23,749 bases of DNA from Gallionellaceae bacterium UBA5126. Its GTDB lineage: Bacteria; Pseudomonadota; Gammaproteobacteria; Burkholderiales; Gallionellaceae. Both the position numbers and the translations under genes were made by a program. The notes under the pieces were generated by a model. The model was not told the origin of the DNA, made no database searches, and saw nothing but the letters and a program-made list of their open reading frames with translations. Positions 7,359-14,929 of this stretch are shown here, piece after piece. Location: assembly GCA_002414205.1 (NCBI GenBank), contig DHYQ01000009.1, forward strand, positions 2,093-25,841, written 5' to 3'. The first letter of the stretch is position 1. Each line of letters opens with the position of its first letter.

Positions 7359-9884
7359 TTAATCCACACAATATGCAAGGTTAGGGGGTTCGCCGAAAAA
7401 GCAGTAGCTGTTACGCTGCTTCTTGGCCATATACATGGCGTCGTCGGCACGCTTGACCAGGGTTTCACTGTCCAAACCATCTTCAGGATAACGCGCCACC
7501 CCGACACTCCCGCCCAACATCCAAGCCTGTCCATGCAGCATGAAGGGCTCGCTCAAACACTCAACGATTTTTTGTGCCACACGCTGAATGTCGTCAATAC
7601 GTGCAACATGCGTCAGGATGATGGTGAATTCGTCGCCGCCCATGCGGGCGATGGTATCGGATTTGCGTGGTACACACACCCGCAGGCGGCGCGCGACTTC
7701 TTTCAGCACCGCATCCCCGGCATCATGGCCCAACGTATCATTGACCTCCTTGAAGCGATCCATATCCAGGAACAGCACAGCAAAGTGTAGTTCCTGACGC
7801 TGCGCCGACGCCAGCATTTGCTCCAGACGATCATAGAACAGGGTGCGATTGGGCAAGCTGGTCAAGGTATCGTGATGCGCCAGGCGACGCAGGGCCTCTT
7901 CGTCACGTTTACGTTTAATCACCACCGCCATGGTGTCGGCCACGGTTTTCAGGTACTTGCGCTCTTCTTCGTCGCCGGGATGGTTATGTGGGATGTACAT
8001 ATTCAACACCCCCATCAACTTGCCCTCGGTCAAAATCGGCACACAGTAATGCCCATGTGGGGTCATGCCATCAAAGGTAATTTCGTGCGCTGCATTGACG
8101 TGATTCATGAACACCGTCTCACGCGTTGCCGCCGCCGTGCCGCACAAACAGCGTCCAAACGAAATATTGGCACAGCGCTGCAACAATACTTCCGGCAAAT
8201 TTCGCTGCGCCACCATGACTAGACTACGGCCATCCTCATCCACCAAAAATACCGCCCCCTTGGATAACAAGGCAAACGTCGGAATCGACAGCACCGCATC
8301 CAGCGACAATTGCAACACCTCTTCCAGCGTCAAGGGCGGCAGGGCGATATTCAGGATGGTGTCCATCACCCGCTGCACATGCAGGGCGCGCTGAATTTGT
8401 AACTGCGCGGTTTGGCGCTCGCTGATGTCATTGAAAATCACCACCGCCCCACTGGGTTGTCCATGCAGCAAAATCGGCGTGGTGACGTATTCCACGGGGA
8501 AACTGCTACCATCCTTGCGCCAGAAAATTTCGTCAGAGACCCGACGTACTGCCCCCGTTTGCAGGCTGTGATAAATCGGACATTCCTCCAGCAGATACGG
8601 TGAGCGATCCGCATGCAAATGATGAATCAAAGCGTGCATGTTCTGCCCCAACAATTCACTGCTGTCGTAGCCCAGCATCTGGCAACACACCGGATTGACA
8701 AAGGTCACATTGCCTTGCAAATCAACACCATAAATTCCTTCGCCCACCGCATCCAGCAATAATTTGATGCGCGCCTCGCTATCGCTGAGTTTGACCTGCT
8801 CCTCCAGCAATTGCTGAATAAATTCTTCATGCATGCGTCCGCGCGCCAATCCTGCCTCCAGCAAACCCTGCCGGGCATGGCGCAACTCATTTTCGGTGCG
8901 CCCCAAAATCGCCCAGAACAACAGCAGAATACCGGCACCCATCACCGTCGAAATGGCAAGCAACCACCAAAATCCTTGCCGCTCCTGTGCCAGCATCGGG
9001 GTCATGTCGCGCAGCACCACCATATTGGCAACCGGTTGACCCGCCACATCCGGCAACGGAATGCGCGCACTCCAATACTCCCGTCCATCCAACTTCACCC
9101 GCTCAGTCAACAACACCTGCTGTCCGGTTTGCGGCTGACTGATCACCTGATTCAACCAGCCAACGGGCGGGGTCGCACTTTGGCTTTGCGTGGACAACAC
9201 CGCAGACGGCATCAGTTCCCACGGATTTTGCCGGTGCATCATCTGCATCCCGGCTTGCCAGTTTTCGCGTTGTAGATAGGCTTTGTTCACCAGCACAAAA
9301 AGTTCCACGTTGAACATTTCGTGCATTTGGTGCATGGCATCGTCGATTTCCTGCCCCAGCTCGATATAGCCAATACGCCGGCCATTGCGCTCAACAGGCA
9401 ATACCGCACGCAAGGTAAAGGTGCCTAACGCCCCCAACTCCAAACCCGCCGAAAACTGCCCGCTGCGTTGCGCCGCACGCAAGGTGAAGCGATTGATGAC
9501 ATCCCCGTGGCGATCGGGCTGATGCACCCGCAGGAAATTTACCCGTTCCAAATCGTGATAGTAAAAATGTGTGATATTGGCTTGTTCGTGCAAGCGCTGG
9601 TAAATCGGCAAGCTCAACGCCATCAAGCGCGCTCGATCATGGGCCTCAAAAGCCGCCAGAATACGTTCATCTTGCGCAATAAAACCCAAATTGCCACTCA
9701 ACATGCGTATGCGTGATTCCTGCATGCTGTGCAACTGATTCTGGAACAACGTGGCGCCGTCCTGCACGGCCAGACGCATCTGCTGCTGCTCCATGCGATT
9801 GAATAGGTACAGGCCGAGAAAAAACACCACAAGACCAGACAGCAACAAGGGAAGGATGATGCGTTTTTTTAGACTGAGGTCCAT
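7359..9884 (-). CDS. Membrane-bound diguanylate cyclase (dCache-PAS-GAF-GGDEF)
   Basis: An 841-residue sensor enzyme predicted to make c-di-GMP from two GTP. Membrane helix 1 spans about 10-28. The periplasmic sensor spans about 45-300 and resembles dCache_3 (FLRVHQPDRHGD, LPVERNGRRIGYIELGQ). Membrane helix 2 spans about 306-327. A PAS domain follows at 370-490, a GAF domain at 515-655 and the GGDEF domain at 665-830. The active-site GGDEF is intact at 749-753, and the RxxD inhibitory site is R740-KS-D743, five residues upstream, so product inhibition is expected. There is no EAL domain. The start is uncertain: an in-frame ATG at 9977 would add 31 residues, but they precede the natural membrane anchor MDLSLKKRIILP and do not look like coding sequence. 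It could signal to pili, biofilm or motility; the pilin gene is 4.5 kb away. Confidence 0.88.
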   Translation of the reverse strand: MDLSLKKRIILPLLLSGLVVFFLGLYLFNRMEQQQMRLAVQDGATLFQNQLHSMQESRIRMLSGNLGFIAQDERILAAFEAHDRARLMALSLPIYQRLHEQANITHFYYHDLERVNFLRVHQPDRHGDVINRFTLRAAQRSGQFSAGLELGALGTFTLRAVLPVERNGRRIGYIELGQEIDDAMHQMHEMFNVELFVLVNKAYLQRENWQAGMQMMHRQNPWELMPSAVLSTQSQSATPPVGWLNQVISQPQTGQQVLLTERVKLDGREYWSARIPLPDVAGQPVANMVVLRDMTPMLAQERQGFWWLLAISTVMGAGILLLFWAILGRTENELRHARQGLLEAGLARGRMHEEFIQQLLEEQVKLSDSEARIKLLLDAVGEGIYGVDLQGNVTFVNPVCCQMLGYDSSELLGQNMHALIHHLHADRSPYLLEECPIYHSLQTGAVRRVSDEIFWRKDGSSFPVEYVTTPILLHGQPSGAVVIFNDISERQTAQLQIQRALHVQRVMDTILNIALPPLTLEEVLQLSLDAVLSIPTFALLSKGAVFLVDEDGRSLVMVAQRNLPEVLLQRCANISFGRCLCGTAAATRETVFMNHVNAAHEITFDGMTPHGHYCVPILTEGKLMGVLNMYIPHNHPGDEEERKYLKTVADTMAVVIKRKRDEEALRRLAHHDTLTSLPNRTLFYDRLEQMLASAQRQELHFAVLFLDMDRFKEVNDTLGHDAGDAVLKEVARRLRVCVPRKSDTIARMGGDEFTIILTHVARIDDIQRVAQKIVECLSEPFMLHGQAWMLGGSVGVARYPEDGLDSETLVKRADDAMYMAKKQRNSYCFFGEPPNLAYCVD

Positions 9885-10043
9885 GGTCGGATGAATTGGA
9901 GCACAAGTTGGAATTGGGATCGGTGCGGGCGCGAATAATAACGTAACCATCCAGATGCGGGGCAAGACGACAGACATGCCAGGCTGTAAAAGGCTGGTTT
10001 TGAACGCTCAATTTTGCGGCAACGTAGGCTAAAATCGCACGCC

Positions 10044-10427
10044 ATGAAAACACCTCACACCCCCCAAATCACGGTCAGCGCCAACGTGCGCTATCAAGCG
10101 GAAGAATCGGACGAACAACAAGCACGTTTTGTCTTCAGCTATACCATCACCATTCACAACACGGGCGATATTGCCGCCAAATTATTGCGGCGCCACTGGA
10201 TCATCACCGACAGCCATCATCGTGTTCAGGAAGTGCATGGTGACGGCGTAGTGGGCGAGCAACCGCTGATCCTGCCGGGGCGGCGCTTTGAATACAGCAG
10301 TGGCACCCTGTTGACCACCCCCGTCGGCACCATGCGCGGCTACTACACCCTGCGCACGGACGAAGGCGCGGAATTCGACGTTGCCATTCCTGAGTTTGTG
10401 TTGAGTATTCCCCGTGTGCTCCACTAA
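10044..10427 (+). CDS. apaG: ApaG family protein (Co2+/Mg2+ efflux-associated)
   Basis: A 127-residue, single-domain beta-sandwich protein of the usual ApaG length. Family signatures are the N-terminal ITVSANVRYQ, YTITIHNTGDIAAKLLRRHWIITD and the glycine-rich GDGVVGEQPLILPGRRFEYSSG, followed by GTMRGYYTL. ApaG was linked to Co2+ resistance and Mg2+ efflux in Salmonella; its molecular role is uncertain. The ATG at 10044 was chosen because relatives begin just before the ITV strand; the reading frame is open upstream to 10014. It lies divergent from the diguanylate cyclase (159 bp between the starts, no clear promoter visible) and overlaps mltA by 14 bp, so translation of the two is likely coupled. 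Confidence 0.92.
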   Translation: MKTPHTPQITVSANVRYQAEESDEQQARFVFSYTITIHNTGDIAAKLLRRHWIITDSHHRVQEVHGDGVVGEQPLILPGRRFEYSSGTLLTTPVGTMRGYYTLRTDEGAEFDVAIPEFVLSIPRVLH

Positions 10428-11607
10428 GGCGCTGCTTTTGGGTGTGCTGTTCAGTACGCTCTTAGCGGGCTGCGTAGAGCAGCCGCTGCTGCGCCCGGTT
10501 GACCCGCCCGCCCCCAGCGTGCGTTTTGTCAGCACGCCCATGCCAGCCCAAACTGCGCAAAGCCGCGCCCCCCGCCGACGCGGCAAAGCAAACGCCTCGG
10601 CGTCACTCTGGCAACAGCTCCCGGAGTGGGAAAATAGCGCGCTCTTGCCCAGTTGGCAGGCGTTTCGGCACAGTTGCCGCAGCCTGGTCAACCATCCCGC
10701 CTGGCGCGACGTGTGCTTGGCGGCAGAACAACTGCAACAGCCAGACAACGCCCAAGTGCGTGCCTTTTTCGAGCAATCATTCGAGCCACATCGTTTGGGT
10801 AGCCGCACCGGCACGGGCACCATTACCGGCTATTACGAACCCAAACTCCTGGGTAGCCCACAAAAAACCGCCCGTTTCCGCTATCCGCTGTATGCCAACC
10901 CCACCAAACAAGAAGACCCCAGCTATCGCCGCGCCAGCTTGTCCAGCCGCCAAAGTATCCAAACCGGCAAGCTGGCAGGCTTGGAGCTGTATTGGGTAGA
11001 TAACGAAGTCGATTTGTTTTTTATGCAGATTCAAGGCTCCGGGCGCATTGAACTACCGAATGGTCAATTGATCCGCGTCGGCCACGATGGCAGCAATGGC
11101 CGCCCTTACCGCTCCATTGGCCAACAACTCATCAACATGGGCGAGCTGCCGCTGCATCAGGCCTCGCTGTGGGAAATCAAAGCCTGGGGTGCACGCAATC
11201 CCAGCGCCATGAGTAGACTCATGCAACGTAACCCGCGCTTTGTGTATTTTCGTCAACTCCCCAATGAGGCCACCGCGCCGGTTGGCGCACTGGGTGTTCC
11301 GCTCACCGAGGGATACAGCTTGGCGGTTGACCCCAGCCACATTCCACTGGGGGCGCCGGTCTTTCTCTCAACCACCTACCCCAATAGCAAGCAACCCCTG
11401 AATCGACTGATGGTGGCACAGGATACCGGCTGCGCCATCAAAGGCCCCCTGCGCGCCGATTTTTTCTGGGGCTATGGCCCACAAGCCGAAACGCAGGCCG
11501 CACGCATGAAACAAGAGGGCAAAATGTGGGTGCTTCTCCCACGCAAAACCGAACGCAGCCGCCTGCATACCGCCCAACATGAAGACCCTGCCAGCACCGG
11601 GTTATGA
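10414..11607 (+). CDS. mltA: Membrane-bound lytic murein transglycosylase A
   Basis: A 397-residue lipoprotein. The signal peptide ends in the lipobox LLAGC with lipidated C20, so it should be exported and anchored in a membrane, normally the outer one. The MltA domain contains GTGTITGYYEP (about 131-141), YPLYANPT and IQGSGRIELPNG. The C-terminal 3D domain carries the catalytic-type aspartates D337 (VAQDTG) and D349 (RADFFWGYG). It cleaves the MurNAc-GlcNAc bond of peptidoglycan, leaving 1,6-anhydro ends. Position 340 is cysteine (DTGCAIKG) where I expect glycine. The start is a GTG overlapping apaG by 14 bp; no later start would retain the signal peptide. apaG next to mltA is a common betaproteobacterial arrangement. 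Confidence 0.92.
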   Translation: MCSTKALLLGVLFSTLLAGCVEQPLLRPVDPPAPSVRFVSTPMPAQTAQSRAPRRRGKANASASLWQQLPEWENSALLPSWQAFRHSCRSLVNHPAWRDVCLAAEQLQQPDNAQVRAFFEQSFEPHRLGSRTGTGTITGYYEPKLLGSPQKTARFRYPLYANPTKQEDPSYRRASLSSRQSIQTGKLAGLELYWVDNEVDLFFMQIQGSGRIELPNGQLIRVGHDGSNGRPYRSIGQQLINMGELPLHQASLWEIKAWGARNPSAMSRLMQRNPRFVYFRQLPNEATAPVGALGVPLTEGYSLAVDPSHIPLGAPVFLSTTYPNSKQPLNRLMVAQDTGCAIKGPLRADFFWGYGPQAETQAARMKQEGKMWVLLPRKTERSRLHTAQHEDPASTGL

Positions 11608-11644
11608 CCACATCCGCATGCGGTTACGCAAAATTTCATCATGG

Positions 11645-11653
11645 TGTCATAAT
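11645..11653 (+). promoter_or_regulatory. Candidate extended -10 promoter of yggX
   Basis: TGTCATAAT fits an extended -10 (TGn followed by CATAAT, 5 of 6 to consensus) about 36 bases before the yggX ATG. No good -35 hexamer lies upstream, as allowed for extended -10 promoters. This is a pattern match only. Confidence 0.4.
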
Positions 11654-11689
11654 CGACACTCAAACTATTAACCTGAACGGAGAATCAAC

Positions 11690-11962
11690 ATGACTAGAAT
11701 GGTAGAGTGCGTAAAACTGGGCCGCGCCGCTGAAGGGCTGGATCGTCCTACTTACCCCGGCCCACTGGGTCAACGCATTTTTGACAGCGTGTCCAAGGAA
11801 GCGTGGCAGGGCTGGATCCGCATGCAAACCATGTTGGTTAACGAAAATCGTCTCAATCTGGCCGACCCCGCAGCTCGCAAGTTTTTGGCGACCCAGATGG
11901 AGAACTACTTTTTTGGCGCGGGCGCACAAATGCCCGAAGGCTACGTCCCTCCGCGCGCTTAA
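11690..11962 (+). CDS. yggX: Fe(2+)-trafficking / oxidative damage protection protein YggX
   Basis: A 90-residue protein matching YggX nearly end to end: MVECVKLG with the conserved C7, the segment around [36 protein letters not shown], and ENYFFG. The family protects iron-sulfur proteins from oxidative damage and is proposed to handle labile Fe(II) in the cytosol; in enterics yggX is under SoxRS and sits beside mutY. Here it stands between mltA and ppk. GGAGA at 11679-11683 gives a well-placed Shine-Dalgarno before the ATG at 11690. A candidate promoter lies in the 82-bp gap upstream. It ends 17 bp before the ppk start, so ppk may be cotranscribed. Confidence 0.95.
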   Translation: MTRMVECVKLGRAAEGLDRPTYPGPLGQRIFDSVSKEAWQGWIRMQTMLVNENRLNLADPAARKFLATQMENYFFGAGAQMPEGYVPPRA

Positions 11963-11979
11963 GCATCAGAAAGTCAAAT

Positions 11980-14061
11980 TTGGTCAAGAAGTACAACCCC
12001 CAACACTTCCTCAACCGCGAGTTGGGGCATCTGGAATTCAATCGACGCGTCCTGGCACAGGCGGCAGATCGTAAACTGCCGCTACTGGAGCGCCTGAAAT
12101 ATCTCTGTATCGTCAGCAGCAATCTGGACGAATTTTTTGAAATCCGCGTCGCGGGCGTCAAGGAAAAAATTCAGCATAACGCGGCCATACTGGATGCCGA
12201 TGGCATGACCGCAAAGCAGACGTTTGCGCAGATTGAGCAGCGCTGTCATGCCCTGATTGATGCCCAGTACGATTTGTTCAACGACGAAATCGTCCCCGCC
12301 CTGGCCGAACAAGGGGTGCGCTTTTTGCGACGCACTCACTGGAACGACGCGCAACAAGCCTGGGTCAAGGATTTTTTCTTCCGCGAAGTGATGCCGGTAC
12401 TCACGCCCATTGGGCTGGATCCCTCGCACCCGTTCCCGCGTGTACTCAACAAGAGTCTGAACTTCGCGGTGGAATTGCAGGGCAAGGATGCCTTTGGCCG
12501 CAATTCGGCGCGTGCCATTGTGCAAGCGCCACGGGTGCTGCCGCGCACCATCGCCATGCCGCCAGAAGTGAGCGGCTGCCCACACGGCTTTGTTTTTCTG
12601 TCCTCCATCTTGCATGCCCACGTCGGCGAGTTATTCGCTGGCATGGAAGTACTGGGCTGCTACCAATTCCGCGTGACCCGCAACAGCAATCTGTTTGTGG
12701 ATGAAGAAGAAGTCAAAAACCTGCGCCTGAGTTTGCAGGGCGAACTGCCGCAGCGCAACTTCGGCAATGCCGTGCGACTGGAAGTGGCCGATAACTGTTC
12801 GCCACAAATTGAAGCCTTGCTGCTGAAGGAATTCAATCTCGACGAACGCGACCTGTACCGCGTCCACGGCCCCGTTAATCTGGTACGGCTGATGCAGATT
12901 CCCAACCTGGTCGACAAGCCCGCACTGAAGTTCCCGGAATTTGCCCCCATCCTGCCCCCGGCCCTACAAAAAAAGGGCGCGGACATGTTCAAGGCCATCC
13001 GCAAGGGCGATATTCTGCTGCACCACCCCTTCCACTCCTTCAAGCCGGTGATTGATTTCATCCAGCAGGCTTCACGCGACCCGAATGTGGTCGCCATCAA
13101 GCAAACGGTGTATCGCACCGGGGTAGATTCTGCCCTGATGGAAGCACTCATGGCCGCTGCACAGCGTGGCAAGGAAGTGACGGTGGTAGTGGAGTTGCTG
13201 GCACGTTTTGACGAAGAAGCCAATATCGGCTGGGCCACCCGACTGGAAGAAGTTGGCGCACACGTCGTCTATGGTGTGGTTGGCCACAAAACCCACGCCA
13301 AGATGATCATGGTGGTACGACGCGAAGAAGGCAAACTACATCGCTACGTCCATCTCGGTACCGGCAACTATCACCCGCGCACCGCCCGCCTGTACACCGA
13401 CTTTGGCCTGTTTACCGCCCACGAAAGCATTTGTGCCGATGTCAACGAAGTCTTCAGCCAATTGACCAGTCTGGGCAAAGCACGTCCGCTGCATCATCTG
13501 TGGCAATCACCGTTCACCCTGCATCAGCAGATTGTGCGCGCCATCCGCCATGAAGCCGAACTGGCCAAAAATGGCCAACCGGCACATATCATTGCCAAGA
13601 TGAACGCCCTATTGGAAGCGGAAACCATCAACGCGCTGTACGAGGCCTCACAGGCTGGCGTCAAAATCGACCTGATCGTGCGCGGCGTTTGCGCCCTGCG
13701 TCCCGGCGTGCCCGGTCTGTCCGAAAACATCCGCGTGCTGTCCATCGTCGGTCGTTTTCTGGAACACACCCGCATCTTTTATTTCCGCAACGCCCTCAAG
13801 CACGACATCTATCTATCCAGCGCTGACTGGATGGATCGCAATTTTTTCCGCCGTATCGAGGTTTGCTTCCCGATTATCGACAGCAAACTGAAAAAACGCG
13901 TCATGGATGAAGGCCTGAAAGTCTATCTCAACGACAACACCCAAGCCTGGGAAATGGACAGCGACGGCAGTTATAAACGCCGCAGCCCACGCCGTGGCTC
14001 CTACCGCTGTGCTCAAGACAATTTGTTGACCGCACTGGCCAACACCCCCGCTAACTTATAG
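11980..14061 (+). CDS. ppk: Polyphosphate kinase 1
   Basis: A 693-residue PPK1 of normal family length. It reversibly transfers the gamma phosphate of ATP to long-chain polyphosphate at the inner membrane or in the cytosol. N domain: FLNRELGHLEFNRRVL near 10-25 and SSNLDEFFEIRVAG. The catalytic region has H439 (GHKTHAK), equivalent to the autophosphorylated histidine H435 of E. coli PPK, then YVHLGTGNYHPRTARLYTDFGLFT. The C-terminal domain has DWMDRNFFRRIEV. The start appears to be a TTG at 11980: no ATG or GTG lies in frame before the conserved N-terminal motif, and only a weak AGAAAG precedes it. A strong hairpin follows the stop. Weak initiation may keep PPK levels low. Confidence 0.95.
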   Translation: MVKKYNPQHFLNRELGHLEFNRRVLAQAADRKLPLLERLKYLCIVSSNLDEFFEIRVAGVKEKIQHNAAILDADGMTAKQTFAQIEQRCHALIDAQYDLFNDEIVPALAEQGVRFLRRTHWNDAQQAWVKDFFFREVMPVLTPIGLDPSHPFPRVLNKSLNFAVELQGKDAFGRNSARAIVQAPRVLPRTIAMPPEVSGCPHGFVFLSSILHAHVGELFAGMEVLGCYQFRVTRNSNLFVDEEEVKNLRLSLQGELPQRNFGNAVRLEVADNCSPQIEALLLKEFNLDERDLYRVHGPVNLVRLMQIPNLVDKPALKFPEFAPILPPALQKKGADMFKAIRKGDILLHHPFHSFKPVIDFIQQASRDPNVVAIKQTVYRTGVDSALMEALMAAAQRGKEVTVVVELLARFDEEANIGWATRLEEVGAHVVYGVVGHKTHAKMIMVVRREEGKLHRYVHLGTGNYHPRTARLYTDFGLFTAHESICADVNEVFSQLTSLGKARPLHHLWQSPFTLHQQIVRAIRHEAELAKNGQPAHIIAKMNALLEAETINALYEASQAGVKIDLIVRGVCALRPGVPGLSENIRVLSIVGRFLEHTRIFYFRNALKHDIYLSSADWMDRNFFRRIEVCFPIIDSKLKKRVMDEGLKVYLNDNTQAWEMDSDGSYKRRSPRRGSYRCAQDNLLTALANTPANL

Positions 14062-14066
14062 ACAAC

Positions 14067-14086
14067 GACCGCCCGTCCGGGCGGTC
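14067..14086 (+). terminator. Hairpin after ppk
   Basis: A perfect 8-bp stem GACCGCCC/GGGCGGTC with a GTCC loop lies 6 bases after the ppk stop. The run after it is AAGA rather than T-rich, so it acts either as a weak intrinsic terminator or together with the 28-bp palindrome just downstream. Confidence 0.6.
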
Positions 14087-14088
14087 AA

Positions 14089-14116
14089 GACGATTATCGG
14101 CATGCCGATAATCGTC
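14089..14116. repeat. Perfect 28-bp palindrome without spacer
   Basis: The 14 bases from 14089 (GACGATTATCGGCA) are the exact reverse complement of the following 14. The palindrome has no central loop in DNA and contains GCATGC at its centre. As RNA it would form a long stem with a few central bases as a loop. It is not followed directly by a T-run (the nearest, TTTTTT, begins at 14130). It could be part of the ppk terminator, or a binding site for a dimeric protein upstream of the pilin promoter. Confidence 0.75.
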
Positions 14117-14166
14117 ACTCCCTTGACAATTTTTTGAGCGGCCGTTTTTTGTAAGAAACACGCAAG

Positions 14167-14239
14167 CAAAAAACAGGCAACCTGCAAGGTTGTGTCTCAA
14201 ACACACGTCGGACGACGCAAATCTGCTCAAAAAACAGGC
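14167..14239. repeat. 12-bp direct repeat upstream of the pilin promoter
   Basis: CAAAAAACAGGC occurs exactly at 14167-14178 and again at 14228-14239, 61 bp apart start to start. Both lie in the same orientation upstream of the sigma-54 promoter at 14267. Between them are an inverted repeat CAACCT-GCA-AGGTTG (14178-14192) and TGTGT-CTCAA-ACACA (14191-14205). Position and repetition suit an enhancer region for a sigma-54 activator such as PilR, but no binding data can be read from the sequence. Confidence 0.55.
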
Positions 14240-14266
14240 CAAAAATGACCTAAAAACACTAAAAAG

Positions 14267-14283
14267 TTGGCATGGCAATTGCT
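14267..14283 (+). promoter_or_regulatory. Sigma-54 (RpoN) promoter of the pilin gene
   Basis: TTGGCATGGCAATTGCT matches the -24/-12 consensus TGGCAC-N5-TTGC with one change (T for C). The -24 GG (14269-14270) and the -12 GC (14281-14282) are exactly 12 bases apart. Transcription would start near 14294, leaving a leader of about 50 bases with AGGAGA at 14333-14338 before the ATG. Major type IV pilin genes of many proteobacteria are driven by RpoN with PilS/PilR, which agrees with this site. Confidence 0.85.
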
Positions 14284-14343
14284 TAATAGACATCGCACAA
14301 GCCGTGTACTTTTAAATTTACCTATTATCTCCAGGAGAAAAGC

Positions 14344-14814
14344 ATGAAAAGCGTACAACAAGGTTTTACCCTGATCGAACTGATGATCGTTGTGGCCATT
14401 ATCGGCATTTTGGCTGCGGTAGCGATTCCTGCCTACGGTGACTACACTGCCCGCGCCCAAGCTGCGGAAGCGATGACCCTGCTGGACGGTCTGAAGACTC
14501 CCATGACCGAAGGCTACACCACCGACGGTTCCTGGTTCTTGTCCGGTATCAGCTCCGTGACTACCGGCAAGTACGTGTCCGGCATCACCGCTGACATCGC
14601 CCGTACCAACCTGACCGCACAATTTAAGACTGTAGGCGTGAGCAGCAAGATCGCAGGTCTGTCCGTGCACATGACTTACAACCCCATCACTGGCGGCTGG
14701 TCTTGCGCGAATGGTACCGGTGCTAACGACACCACCACCCCAAGTGTAGCGACTTCTTCCGTGATTGGTGCTTCCCCACTGCCACTGAACCTGTTGCCAA
14801 AGTCCTGCCAATAA
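14344..14814 (+). CDS. pilA: Type IV major pilin (PilA/PilE type)
   Basis: A 156-residue class IVa prepilin. The short leader MKSVQQG is cut by PilD after G7, giving N-methylated F8. The mature protein begins [24 protein letters not shown] with Glu5 (E12) required for assembly. A C-terminal pair, C121 and C155, should close the disulfide-bonded D-region loop (PKSCQ end). It forms the fibre used in adhesion, twitching and DNA uptake. The gene is monocistronic: it has its own sigma-54 promoter and leader, and a strong intrinsic terminator after it. No pil assembly genes are in the window; relatives often have pilMNOPQ next to aroK instead. The variable half (about 60-156) cannot tell PilA from a minor pilin, but the promoter strength suggests the major one. 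Confidence 0.9.
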   Translation: MKSVQQGFTLIELMIVVAIIGILAAVAIPAYGDYTARAQAAEAMTLLDGLKTPMTEGYTTDGSWFLSGISSVTTGKYVSGITADIARTNLTAQFKTVGVSSKIAGLSVHMTYNPITGGWSCANGTGANDTTTPSVATSSVIGASPLPLNLLPKSCQ

Positions 14815-14846
14815 GGCAAATCTAACAATCCTGCTAAGGTTGTTGA

Positions 14847-14871
14847 CCCCGCCCTGGTGGCGGGGTTTTTT
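14847..14871 (+). terminator. Rho-independent terminator of the pilin gene
   Basis: Stem CCCCGCC/GGCGGGG (7 bp) with loop CTGGT is followed at once by TTTTTT. A weaker hairpin (AACAATCCT pairing with AAGGTTGTT, one mismatch) lies just before it at 14824-14844. Together they should isolate the pilin transcript from aroK. Confidence 0.9.
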
Positions 14872-14929
14872 ATGCCCGACATCACCCCACAGCATAAGGG
14901 CGCGAGGCAAATCGTTTACAATATCGCGC

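Noticed and set aside
4934..7384. An 816-residue open frame on the plus strand opposite the Pat-like gene
   Set aside because: It is antisense to a clear coding gene, is dominated by His, Gln, Arg and Ala as expected for mirrored GC-rich codons, and shows no family motif.
9885..9977. A 31-residue N-terminal extension of the diguanylate cyclase
   Set aside because: Pro-rich and unlike a signal sequence; the membrane anchor begins naturally at the ATG at 9884. Not excluded completely.
14123..14155. TTGACA at 14123-14128 as a sigma-70 promoter for the pilin gene
   Set aside because: No acceptable -10 hexamer is found at 16-18 bases spacing, while a near-consensus sigma-54 site lies closer to the gene.
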